A stretch of 64,000 nucleotides of DNA from Thermoanaerobacterium aotearoense. GTDB taxonomy: Bacteria > Bacillota > Thermoanaerobacteria > Thermoanaerobacterales > Thermoanaerobacteraceae. Position 1 is the first letter of the stretch. Each line of letters starts with the position of its first letter. Both the position numbers and the translations under genes were made by a program. Of the stretch, positions 24,102 to 32,704 are shown one piece after another. Where the stretch lies: positions 372,001 through 436,000 of the forward strand of contig NZ_CP047602.1 in assembly GCF_009905255.1 (NCBI RefSeq), written 5' to 3'. The notes below the pieces were generated by a model that was not told where the DNA came from, searched no databases, and saw only the letters and a program-made list of their open reading frames with translations.

Positions 24102-25103
24102 ATGAGCGTTACAATAAAGGATATAGCAAAACTTGCAAATGTATCACATACTACGGTTTCCAGAGCTTTAAATGATAGCCCGCAAATAAAAGAGGAGACG
24201 AAAGAGAAGATAAAAGAAATCGCCAAAAAGCTTAATTACGTGCCAAATTACAATGCTAAAAGCCTTGTTCTCAATAAATCATATAATATTGGCTTGTTCT
24301 TTTCTACAATCTTCAAAGGAACATCCCCAAGTTTCTTCTATGAAACTGTAAGGGGTGTAAACAGCGCAATCAAAAAAAATTACAATCTTATAATAAGAGG
24401 GATAGACGAGTACAAAGACTACTCGTCTATCGAGAAAAACCGTTTTGATGGGATCATACTTACAAGCCAAAGCGAAAGCGATAATGAATTCATGTACTAT
24501 GTCATGAGAAAAGGTATACCATTGGTTGTCCTAAATAGGGAAGTCAACGAAAAATCTGTAGTCAATATACTGAGTGAAGAGAAGACAGGAGCTTACAATG
24601 CAGTGAAGTACCTTATTGAAAATGGCCATAGGGATATTGCCATAATTGAAGGCAAGGAAGGTTTCAAATCGACTGTAGATAGAAAAGATGGCTTTTTGAA
24701 GGCACTTATTGAAAGCAAAATACTTATTAACAATGATTACATCGTAAGTGGAGAGTACGACATAGAAAGCGGCTACAGCGCCATGAACAAGCTTTTAAAG
24801 CTAAAGAAAAAACCGACAGCCGTTTTTTGCTCCAACGATGATATGGCAGTAGGTGCTATAAAGGCCATATATGAAAAAGGCCTTAAGGTTCCTGACGATA
24901 TTTCAGTGGTTGGTTTTGATGACAGTGAATTTTGTAGATATATAATACCTGCACTTACAACGGTGAGAAAGCCTATAAAAGATGTCAGCCAAAAAGGTGC
25001 AGAGATATTGATGTCCATGATTGAAAATGATGAAAACAGCGGAGAAAAGATATACGTGCCTACAAAGTTAAAGATAAGAGATTCTGTAATAGCCGTAAAA
25101 TAA
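24102..25103 (+). CDS. LacI-family regulator of the hexuronate/pectin operon
   Basis: 333 residues from ATG 24102, preceded by GGAAGG; ATG 24084 is less likely. N-terminal LacI helix-turn-helix and hinge (VTIKDIAKLANVSHTTVSRALNDSPQIKEETKEKIKEIAKKLNYVPNYNAKSL), then a periplasmic-binding-protein-like effector domain with DGIILTSQ, GHRDIAIIEG, PTAVFCSNDDMAVGAIKAI and VPDDISVVGFDDSEFCRYIIPALTTVRKP. Position between uxaC and GH105 and the operators before both suggest it senses a uronate or KDG-type inducer. The specific effector is not deducible. Confidence 0.85.
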   Translation: MSVTIKDIAKLANVSHTTVSRALNDSPQIKEETKEKIKEIAKKLNYVPNYNAKSLVLNKSYNIGLFFSTIFKGTSPSFFYETVRGVNSAIKKNYNLIIRGIDEYKDYSSIEKNRFDGIILTSQSESDNEFMYYVMRKGIPLVVLNREVNEKSVVNILSEEKTGAYNAVKYLIENGHRDIAIIEGKEGFKSTVDRKDGFLKALIESKILINNDYIVSGEYDIESGYSAMNKLLKLKKKPTAVFCSNDDMAVGAIKAIYEKGLKVPDDISVVGFDDSEFCRYIIPALTTVRKPIKDVSQKGAEILMSMIENDENSGEKIYVPTKLKIRDSVIAVK

Positions 25104-25118
25104 TTTTTGCATAAATCC

Positions 25119-25132
25119 AGTTAACGTGTGCA
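25119..25132 (+). promoter_or_regulatory. LacI-type operator before the GH105 gene
   Basis: AGTTAACGTGTGCA matches the uxaC operator TGTTAACGTGAACA at 11 of 14 positions and lies 76 bases before the GH105 start. No clear promoter was seen. Confidence 0.5.
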
Positions 25133-25207
25133 AAACAGTTTAAATGAAAAGCTTTAATCAGAAATTGCTGCTGGAAATTAAAAAAGTCATTTGGAGGATT
25201 GAAAGCT

Positions 25208-26293
25208 TTGAACAAAGTTGAAAAGTTTATAGATGACTACATTAAAGATTACAAAAGTTACAAGCCATCATGGAATTACGAAGATGGCTGTGTGCTAAAA
25301 GGCGCACTTGATCTTTACAATGCGACAGATGATGAAAAGTACAAAACATTTGTATTAAAATACCTTGATGAATTTATAGAAAAAGACGGCGAGATAAAAG
25401 GCTACAACATGGACAATCACCATTTAGACGATATAAATTCAGGCAAAGTGTTATTTGACGTGTACAAAATGACAGGAGATGAGAAGTACAAGAAAGCCAT
25501 AGAGACGATTTTTAATCAAGTTAAGACACAGCCAAGGACAAATGAAGGCAATTTTTGGCATAAAGATATATACCCTTATCAAGTTTGGCTTGATGGGCTT
25601 TACATGGTGATGCCTTTTTACATCAAATACATCAAAAATTTTGGTGACATTCATAGCTTATCTGATATTGTAAGCCAGTTTGGCAATGTGAGAAGGCTTA
25701 TGTATGACAATGAGAAAAAGCTTTACTATCATGGGTACGACGAGAGCAGAAAAGAAGCATGGGCAGATAAAAAAACAGGTGTTTCTCCGAACTTTTGGGG
25801 AAGAGCTGAAGGTTGGTTTGTCATGGCCCTTGTTGATGTGCTGGAAGAGATGGACAAAAGAATGGAGTCTGAAAAAGATCTTCTTCTTAAAATATTCAAC
25901 GAAGCAATAGATGGACTCATTATTTATCAAGATGAAGAAACAGGCATGTGGTATCAAGTCTTGGACAAAGGCGGTGAAAAAGGAAATTATCAAGAAACAT
26001 CCGCAACGCTGATGATTTCGTACAGCATACTGAAAGGTGTGAGATTAAACCTTTTGCCGAAAAACTATAAAGACAGTGGCGTAAAGGCATTTGAAGGCAC
26101 AGTCGATAAATACCTCGTAGAAAATGAAGGGAAATTGATGCTTGGAGGTATATGCTCTGTTGCTGGATTAGGCAACAATCCATACAGAGATGGAAGCTAT
26201 GACTACTATATATCAGAAAAAGTCGTCTATGATGATCCCAAAGGCGTAGGCGCATTGATGATGGCGTACAGTGAAATAATTAAAATAAATTAA
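25208..26293 (+). CDS. GH105 unsaturated rhamnogalacturonyl/galacturonyl hydrolase
   Basis: 361 residues from TTG 25208, 10 bases after GGAGG; TTG 25199 is too close to it. An (alpha/alpha)6-barrel YteR/YesR-type enzyme: KPSWNYEDGCVLKGALDLY, MDNHHLDDINSGKVLF, then YPYQVWLDGLYMVMPFY with the catalytic Asp, and FWGRAEGWFVMALVDVLEEM; the last part has GNYQETSATLM. It removes the unsaturated uronic acid left by pectate or rhamnogalacturonan lyases, by vinyl-ether hydration. There is no signal peptide, so it acts in the cytoplasm on imported oligosaccharides. The product would feed KduI/KduD. Confidence 0.85.
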   Translation: MNKVEKFIDDYIKDYKSYKPSWNYEDGCVLKGALDLYNATDDEKYKTFVLKYLDEFIEKDGEIKGYNMDNHHLDDINSGKVLFDVYKMTGDEKYKKAIETIFNQVKTQPRTNEGNFWHKDIYPYQVWLDGLYMVMPFYIKYIKNFGDIHSLSDIVSQFGNVRRLMYDNEKKLYYHGYDESRKEAWADKKTGVSPNFWGRAEGWFVMALVDVLEEMDKRMESEKDLLLKIFNEAIDGLIIYQDEETGMWYQVLDKGGEKGNYQETSATLMISYSILKGVRLNLLPKNYKDSGVKAFEGTVDKYLVENEGKLMLGGICSVAGLGNNPYRDGSYDYYISEKVVYDDPKGVGALMMAYSEIIKIN

Positions 26294-26382
26294 ATCTGCA
26301 TTTGAAAGGGGTGATAAAGGGAGGTCAAAAATCAACAGCTTTGTACATGCAAAATAAAAAAATTTTTTAAGGAGGATCATTT

Positions 26383-27726
26383 ATGAAAAAACTTGTAGCA
26401 TTAGCACTTGCGGCAGCTCTTGGTATTTCGACGTTGCTTACAGGATGTGGCTCATCAAATAATTCAACGAACCAGAAGAACACAAATAGCAGTACAAAGA
26501 CATCTGAAAGCCAGCCAGCAAAGCAAATAACTCTTAGGTTTTCATGGTGGGGCGATGACACAAGACATCAAGCGACTTTAAACGCCATAAAGCTTTTTGA
26601 GCAAAAATACCCGAATATAAAGATACAGGCAGAGTATGCTGGTTGGGATGGTTATCTTGACAAACAGACAACACAAATGGCAGGTGGCACTGCTGCAGAC
26701 ATAATGCAGATAAACTGGAACTGGTTGCCGCTGTTCTCTAAAGATGGAAATGGCTTCTACGATCTTAATAAGTTGTCAAGCGAGCTGGGATTAGACAATT
26801 ATTCTAAAGACATTTTAGCTACAGGAACTGTTAACGGTAAACTAAATGGCATACCAGTAGCTATGACTGGAAGAGTGCTGTACGTAAATAAGACGATGTA
26901 CGACAAATACGGTGCCACGATACCTAAAACATGGGATGACCTTATTAATGATGCTTCAAAGTTCCCGAAAGGCAGTTACCCAATTGTAACAGGCTCTTAT
27001 GATTCTTGGCTTTTGTCTATGACTTACGCAGAGCAAGAGACAGGAAAACCTTTCCTCACAACAGATGGCAAGCTTAACTTTACTCAAGACGATATAAAGA
27101 CAGCTTTATCATTCTACAAGACTTTGTTAGACAAAAAAGTCACTACCCCAATTCAATCAATAGCTGCAGAAGGCGGCAATGGACTTGCACCAATAGCACA
27201 GCTTCCAAGCTTCTTAAATGGTAAATTTGCAGGCTTGTTTGAATGGACAAGTGCAATATCAAAAGAAGCAACTCCAATAAAGCAGAACAACATGGAGCTT
27301 GTGACAGCAGGACTTCCTATGAATTCTGATGCCAAGACATCAGCGGCTATATTAAAGCCATCAATGCTTTTTGCCATCAATAAGGATTGCAAATATCCGA
27401 AAGAAGCAGCTACATTCTTGAATTTCATCTTGAATGACCCACAAGGTGTAGAAGCTATGGGCACAAATAGAGGCATACCTGTAAGCAAGGCTGCTTTGGA
27501 TACGCTTAAAAAAGACGGAAAAATATCAGGCTTAGAGTATGAAGGATTGCAGATATTGGAGTCAAAGCCAGGCTTGCCATTAAGCCCATATCTGGAGGAT
27601 CCAAAGCTTCAACAAGTATACGATCAGACTATAGACAAAATTTCTTACAACCAAGAAACAGTTGATCAAGCTGCAAAAGAGATGTACACAAATATTCAGA
27701 ATGTGCTAAGTCAAATAACAAAATAA
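26383..27726 (+). CDS. ABC importer sugar-binding lipoprotein (family 1), pectin locus
   Basis: 447 residues, ATG 26383, AAGGAGG upstream. Lipoprotein signal peptide MKKLVALALAAALGISTLLTGCGSS with the lipobox LTGC, an Asn/Ser/Thr/Lys linker, then an extracellular solute-binding family 1 domain (TLRFSWWGDDTRHQATLNAIKLFEQKYPNIKI; GGTAADIMQINWNW; PSMLFAINKDCKYPKEAATFLNFI). By context it binds oligogalacturonides or related pectin fragments. It is followed by a stable stem-loop and then two permeases; no ATPase gene is present, so a shared MsmX-type ATPase elsewhere is expected. Confidence 0.9.
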   Translation: MKKLVALALAAALGISTLLTGCGSSNNSTNQKNTNSSTKTSESQPAKQITLRFSWWGDDTRHQATLNAIKLFEQKYPNIKIQAEYAGWDGYLDKQTTQMAGGTAADIMQINWNWLPLFSKDGNGFYDLNKLSSELGLDNYSKDILATGTVNGKLNGIPVAMTGRVLYVNKTMYDKYGATIPKTWDDLINDASKFPKGSYPIVTGSYDSWLLSMTYAEQETGKPFLTTDGKLNFTQDDIKTALSFYKTLLDKKVTTPIQSIAAEGGNGLAPIAQLPSFLNGKFAGLFEWTSAISKEATPIKQNNMELVTAGLPMNSDAKTSAAILKPSMLFAINKDCKYPKEAATFLNFILNDPQGVEAMGTNRGIPVSKAALDTLKKDGKISGLEYEGLQILESKPGLPLSPYLEDPKLQQVYDQTIDKISYNQETVDQAAKEMYTNIQNVLSQITK

Positions 27727-27743
27727 AACACTGTGGTCAATTT

Positions 27744-27775
27744 GTGGAACTACAGAGGGAAAACTGTAGTTCCAC
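27744..27775 (+). repeat. 12-bp stem-loop between binding-protein and permease genes
   Basis: GTGGAACTACAG (27744-27755) and its exact complement (27764-27775) around an 8-base loop, no T-run. Likely an mRNA 3'-end stabiliser that raises the binding protein relative to permease. Confidence 0.75.
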
Positions 27776-27820
27776 GCATTTAATTAATTGCATCCACTTT
27801 GTATTGATAGGAGGGTTTTA

Positions 27821-28702
27821 ATGGAAAACAGGCGCATAGGGCTTTTATATATACTGCCGTGGCTTATCGGTCTTGTGATATTTACTATATATCCGTTTGT
27901 GACATCTTTAATATTAAGTTTCACAAATTACAATATTATTAATGCACCGCAATTTATTGGTATTCAAAATTACGTCAATATGTTTCATGACAGCACATTC
28001 TGGACGTCATTTACTGCAACATTGGAGTATGTTGCAATTACAGTACCGCTAAAGCTTATATTCTCGCTTTTTATAGCTTTTATCTTGAATTACAAGCTAA
28101 AAGGCATCAATTTTTATCGTACAGCGTATTATGTACCATCGATTCTCGGTGGAAATATTGCTATAGCTGTTTTGTGGAAATTTGTATTTGCAAATACAGG
28201 GCTTGTCAATCAGGTTTTGGGAGTATTTGGTATAAAGCCAGTAGGTTGGTTTTCTACAGGTTTAGGAGCAATATTTACCATAAGCGCTTTAAGGGTATGG
28301 GAATTTGGCTCTACCATGGTGATTTTCTTGGCAGGTTTAAAAGACATACCGCAAGAGCTTTATGAGGCAGCAGCGGTTGACGGTGCAGGCAAGATCAAAA
28401 CATTCTTTAAAGTTACCATACCGCTTTTGACACCCATAATATTTTTCAACTTGGTAATGCAGCTAATACAGGCTTTCCAGGAATTCAACGGACCTTACAT
28501 GATAACGCAAGGCGGTCCTCTGTATAAGACGTATCTTTTGCCAATGATGATTTACGACAACTCATTTAAGTTCTTCAATATGGGATATGGCAGCGCTATA
28601 TCATGGTTCCTCTTCATAATAATAATGATATTTACAATGTTCGTATTTTCATCGTCGAAGTACTGGGTGTTTTATTCAGATGAAGGAGGAGGCGAGTCAT
28701 AA
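27821..28702 (+). CDS. ABC sugar permease (MalF-like), pectin locus
   Basis: 293 residues from ATG 27821, after AGGAGGG; the frame is open to 27788 but without a ribosome binding site. Six membrane segments and the EAA loop LKDIPQELYEAAAVDGAGKIKTFFKVTIPLLTP, which docks with the ATPase. Forms a heterodimer with the next gene. The stop overlaps the next start region (28702), indicating coupled translation. Confidence 0.9.
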   Translation: MENRRIGLLYILPWLIGLVIFTIYPFVTSLILSFTNYNIINAPQFIGIQNYVNMFHDSTFWTSFTATLEYVAITVPLKLIFSLFIAFILNYKLKGINFYRTAYYVPSILGGNIAIAVLWKFVFANTGLVNQVLGVFGIKPVGWFSTGLGAIFTISALRVWEFGSTMVIFLAGLKDIPQELYEAAAVDGAGKIKTFFKVTIPLLTPIIFFNLVMQLIQAFQEFNGPYMITQGGPLYKTYLLPMMIYDNSFKFFNMGYGSAISWFLFIIIMIFTMFVFSSSKYWVFYSDEGGGES

Positions 28703-29607
28703 TGAACAATGAGACAGCATTCAATAATGTAAACCTTAGGATGGATAAGGGGTATAGGAAGAGAGAGTTTAGAAGAAAAGTCAACTTGGCAATTAGATAT
28801 GCGATACTGACAATTGGCGCAATTATAATGTTGTACCCAATTGTCTGGCTTGTAGGTGCATCATTTAAGACCAACAGCGAAATCTTTTCGTCAATAAGCT
28901 TCATACCAAAAAGGATAGATTTTACGCCTTATATAAAAGGATGGATAACAGGTACGCAATACACATTTGCAACGTACTACTTGAATACTTTTAAATACGT
29001 CATTCCTAAAGTTATTTTTACAGTTGTTTCATCTGTATTGACAGCATACGGCTTTTCAAGGTTTAATTTTCCGTTTAAAAAGCCTTTGTTTGCGATACTG
29101 ATTTCAACGATGTTTTTGCCGCAGATCGTTTTGAGGATACCGCTCTATCTTTTGTGGAAGCAATTGCATTTGCTGGACACGTTTGTTCCTCTGTATGCAA
29201 ATGACATATTTGCAGCAGAAGCATTCTTCGTGTTTATGATTATACAGTTTATGAGGGGAATACCAAAGGAGCTTGATGAAGCCGCCAAAATCGACGGATG
29301 CAATTCATTTACGATACTGACGAGGATATTGCTGCCGGTGATAACGCCAGCCATTGTGTCTGTAACCATATTTCAATTCATGTGGTCTATGAATGACTTC
29401 ATGGGACCTCTTATCTACATCTCGACTGTCAGCAAGTACCCTGTCTCAATAGCTTTGAAAATGGCAATGGATGCTACGTCAGGCAACTTCGAGTGGAATA
29501 AGATAATTGCAATGTCGGTTATAGCTCTTATACCTTCAATCGTAGTATTCTTCTCGGCTCAAAAGTATTTTGTCGAAGGTATATCTACAAGCGGATTAAA
29601 AGGATGA
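28702..29607 (+). CDS. ABC sugar permease (MalG-like), pectin locus
   Basis: 301 residues, ATG 28702, GGAGGAGG inside the end of the previous gene. Six membrane segments, EAA loop RGIPKELDEAAKIDGCNSFTILTRILLPVITP. Partner of the preceding MalF-like permease in importing pectin-derived oligosaccharides. An N-terminal cytoplasmic stretch of about 30 residues precedes the first helix, as is common in MalG types. Confidence 0.9.
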   Translation: MNNETAFNNVNLRMDKGYRKREFRRKVNLAIRYAILTIGAIIMLYPIVWLVGASFKTNSEIFSSISFIPKRIDFTPYIKGWITGTQYTFATYYLNTFKYVIPKVIFTVVSSVLTAYGFSRFNFPFKKPLFAILISTMFLPQIVLRIPLYLLWKQLHLLDTFVPLYANDIFAAEAFFVFMIIQFMRGIPKELDEAAKIDGCNSFTILTRILLPVITPAIVSVTIFQFMWSMNDFMGPLIYISTVSKYPVSIALKMAMDATSGNFEWNKIIAMSVIALIPSIVVFFSAQKYFVEGISTSGLKG

Positions 29608-29631
29608 TTCTTTAAAGAAAGAGTGATTCGA

Positions 29632-31188
29632 TTGAAAGAACTAAATGTCATATCAGTTACATCTACCACAATTTCCTTTGAATTGCAAGGATTAGAACCT
29701 TATTATTTAGAGAAAAAATATCAATTGTACGTTAATTCAAATTATATGGGCGAAGTCGATAGAAGTGTGTGGACGATAAAAAATTTAAAGCCTGATAGTC
29801 AATACGAAATTACATTGAAAAACGAAGATACAGGAGAAAAATCAACTGTATTTCAACGGACAAAACCTGAAACAGCATATATAAACGTGAAAGATTTTGG
29901 TGCTGTTGGCGATGGAAAGCGCATTGATACCTTTTCCATACAATCAGCCATAATGGCGTGTCCTGATGGGGGAAGGGTGTATTTTCCTGAAGGTGTTTAC
30001 TTGACATACCCGATTTTTTTAAAAAGCAATATTACGATAGAATTGGGGAAAGGCGCTGTGTTATTAGGGGCAAAAGAGAGGGAAATGTACCCTATCCTTC
30101 CAGGGGAGATAGATAGCCAAGAATTCTCAAATAGCTATTTGGGATCCTGGGAAGGTGAAGCAAACGATATGTTTGCAAGCCTTATAACTGGCATCTCTGT
30201 GGAAAATGTTAATATTATAGGCGATGGAGTTATAGATGGCAATTCCAGTTTCGATACATGGTGGTACGACGCAAAGGTTAAAAGAATCGCATGGAGACCA
30301 AGGACAGTTTATTTAAATAAGTGCAAAAATGTACTGATAGAAGGCATCACAATAAGGAATTCGCCGTCGTGGACGATACATCCGTTGATGTCGCAAAACC
30401 TTAAGTTTATAAACTTAAACATCGAAAATCCTAAGGATGCACCAAATACTGACGGCCTCGATCCTGAGTCGTGCAAAGATGTCCTCATTGCAGGCACCAG
30501 ATTTTCTGTTGGCGATGACTGCATTGCCATAAAATCAGGCAAGTTGTCTGTAAGCCAAAAGCTTCCTATGCCGTCGGAAAATCTTTATATAAGAAACTGC
30601 CTTATGGAATACGGTCATGGTGCTGTCGTAATAGGCAGCGAGATGTCAGGCGGAGTAAAAAACGTCCATGTAGAGAACTGCGTATTTAAAAAGACAGACC
30701 GTGGCATACGCATAAAGACCAGGAGAGGCAGAGGCAAGACTGGAATCATAGATGAGATACACGCTGCCAACATTAAAATGGAAGGTGTTTTGACGCCTTT
30801 TACAATAAATAGCTTTTATTTCTGCGATGCTGATGGCAAGACGGAATACGTGTGGAGCAAGGAAAAGCTTCCTGTAGATGATAGGACGCCGTATGTGGGC
30901 AATATTTATCTAAAAAATATAACATGCATTGATGCTCATGTTGCAGCAGGATACATGTATGGCCTTCCTGAGAGAAAAATTGAGAGAGTTGATATGGAGA
31001 ATATCTATGTAAGCTTTGATTTAAACGCTAAGCCTGATTATCCTGAGATGCTTAGTTTTGTAGAAGAAATGTGTAGAAATGGATTTTACCTTAACAACAT
31101 TAAAAACCTTAGGTTGAAAAATGTTGTAGTAGAAGGCGCTTTGACAGAACCATTTACAAAGTTAAATATTGACAATGAAATTCAATGA
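29632..31188 (+). CDS. GH28 polygalacturonase, intracellular
   Basis: 518 residues from TTG 29632; GTG 29623 is in frame, with weak ribosome binding (AAAGAAAGAG) favouring the later start. An N-terminal fibronectin-III-like domain (about 1-80) is joined to a right-handed beta-helix starting INVKDFGAVGDGKRIDTFSIQSAI. All GH28 catalytic motifs are present: NTDGLD (about 272-277), GDDCIAIKSG (Asp 295/296), GHG (about 328-330) and RIK (about 360-362). No signal peptide, so it is an exo-type enzyme cutting imported oligogalacturonides. This matches the ABC importer just upstream. Product galacturonate goes to UxaC. Confidence 0.9.
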   Translation: MKELNVISVTSTTISFELQGLEPYYLEKKYQLYVNSNYMGEVDRSVWTIKNLKPDSQYEITLKNEDTGEKSTVFQRTKPETAYINVKDFGAVGDGKRIDTFSIQSAIMACPDGGRVYFPEGVYLTYPIFLKSNITIELGKGAVLLGAKEREMYPILPGEIDSQEFSNSYLGSWEGEANDMFASLITGISVENVNIIGDGVIDGNSSFDTWWYDAKVKRIAWRPRTVYLNKCKNVLIEGITIRNSPSWTIHPLMSQNLKFINLNIENPKDAPNTDGLDPESCKDVLIAGTRFSVGDDCIAIKSGKLSVSQKLPMPSENLYIRNCLMEYGHGAVVIGSEMSGGVKNVHVENCVFKKTDRGIRIKTRRGRGKTGIIDEIHAANIKMEGVLTPFTINSFYFCDADGKTEYVWSKEKLPVDDRTPYVGNIYLKNITCIDAHVAAGYMYGLPERKIERVDMENIYVSFDLNAKPDYPEMLSFVEEMCRNGFYLNNIKNLRLKNVVVEGALTEPFTKLNIDNEIQ

Positions 31189-31209
31189 AATATTTTTTTT
31201 AAAATAAAA

Positions 31210-31223
31210 TGTTCACGTGTGCT
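31210..31223 (+). promoter_or_regulatory. LacI-type operator before uxaB
   Basis: TGTTCACGTGTGCT, related to the uxaC operator, lies 25 bases before the uxaB start; ACGT core conserved. A nearby promoter is not obvious. Confidence 0.5.
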
Positions 31224-31247
31224 AAAATCGAGCTAAGGAGGAAGAAA

Positions 31248-32702
31248 ATGATGAGGTTATCGTCGAAGATTTATAAGGATTATAAAAGATATCCAGAAAA
31301 GGTAGTACAGTTTGGAGAAGGGAATTTTCTAAGGGCATTTGCAGACTGGATGATTGATGAGATGGACCAAAAGGGTGTTTTTAATGGCAGCGTCGTCGTT
31401 GTACAGCCTTTAAGAGGTGGATTGGTGGATAAATTAAATGAGCAGGATGGACTTTACACCATTATACTTCAAGGAATAAAGGATGGAAAGGCTAAAAGGA
31501 CTTATAAGGTTGTAAATAGCATAAGTAGAGGTATTAATCCGTATGATGACTACGAGGCATTTCTAAAAGTGGCTGAATCAGAAACCATAAGATTTGTGAT
31601 TTCCAATACTACAGAGGCAGGCATTGCATTTGACGAGAGTGATACGTTTGATGCTACTCCCCACAGCAGCTTTCCTGCAAAGCTTACTGCTTTCATGTAC
31701 AGAAGGTATAAGCATTTTGATGGCAGAAGTGACAAAGGGCTTATAATTCTTCCCTGCGAGCTTATTGACAGAAACGGTGAAAAGCTAAAAGAGATGGTCC
31801 TTAAGTATGTAGATCATTGGAATCTTGAAAAAGGATTTGTTGATTGGATTTTGAAGTGCAACGTCTTTTGCACAACCCTTGTAGATAGAATCGTGACAGG
31901 ATATCCGAAAGATGATGCTGCAAAAATCGAAAAGGAATTGGGCTATGAAGATAGCTTGATAGATGTAGGAGAGTTATTTCACCTGTGGGTTATAGAAGGA
32001 CCTAAATGGATTGAAAAAGAATTTCCTGCAAGGGAGATAGGCTTAAATGTAAGATTTGTAGATGATGTAACGCCGTATCGCGACAGAAAAGTGAGAATCC
32101 TAAATGGGCTTCACACAGCTATGGTACCTGTGGCGTATCTTTATGGGATTGATACTGTTGGAGAAGCCATGGAAGATGATGCTGTAGGAAAATTCATTAA
32201 AGACGTGGCTTACGATGAGATCATGAAGACATTGGATTTGCCGGAAGATGAGGTTAAAGAGTTTATTGGGGAAGTGTTTGATAGGTTTAAAAATCCTTAC
32301 GTTAAGCACTACCTTATGAGCATTGCTTTAAATTCCATGTCAAAATACGAAACGAGGGTTTTGCCTTCACTTCTTCAGTACGTAAAAGCATACGGAGTAC
32401 TGCCTAAAAAACTGGTATTTTCCCTTTCCGCATATATAGAGTTTTACAAAGGGAAAAGAGGCGATGAAGTCATACCATTAAGCGACGATCCTGACATACT
32501 AAAGATGTATCAAGATCTATGGAAAGACTTCGATGGCAGTTATGAAGGAATAAAAAACATTGTAACAAATGTTTTATCGTACGATAAAGTGTGGAAGATG
32601 GATCTAAATGAAGTAGCTGGGTTAAATGATGCTGTCACTGAGTATCTGTATTCGATTGAGAAGAATGGAATAAAGGATTCTTTAAAAGAGGTGCTAAAGT
32701 AA
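31248..32702 (+). CDS. uxaB: Tagaturonate reductase (altronate oxidoreductase)
   Basis: 484 residues from ATG 31248 (ATG 31251 follows at once), with AGGAGG 6 bases upstream; the longer frame from 31209 has no site. Mannitol dehydrogenase superfamily: [19 protein letters not shown] at the N-terminus (NAD-binding with GxGxFxRxF), [15 protein letters not shown], and [20 protein letters not shown] with the catalytic Lys/Asn-His set (N-x-x-H). It reduces D-tagaturonate to D-altronate with NADH. It is followed 2 bases later by uxaA, and so belongs to the galacturonate branch. Confidence 0.9.
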   Translation: MMRLSSKIYKDYKRYPEKVVQFGEGNFLRAFADWMIDEMDQKGVFNGSVVVVQPLRGGLVDKLNEQDGLYTIILQGIKDGKAKRTYKVVNSISRGINPYDDYEAFLKVAESETIRFVISNTTEAGIAFDESDTFDATPHSSFPAKLTAFMYRRYKHFDGRSDKGLIILPCELIDRNGEKLKEMVLKYVDHWNLEKGFVDWILKCNVFCTTLVDRIVTGYPKDDAAKIEKELGYEDSLIDVGELFHLWVIEGPKWIEKEFPAREIGLNVRFVDDVTPYRDRKVRILNGLHTAMVPVAYLYGIDTVGEAMEDDAVGKFIKDVAYDEIMKTLDLPEDEVKEFIGEVFDRFKNPYVKHYLMSIALNSMSKYETRVLPSLLQYVKAYGVLPKKLVFSLSAYIEFYKGKRGDEVIPLSDDPDILKMYQDLWKDFDGSYEGIKNIVTNVLSYDKVWKMDLNEVAGLNDAVTEYLYSIEKNGIKDSLKEVLK

Positions 32703-32704
32703 CC

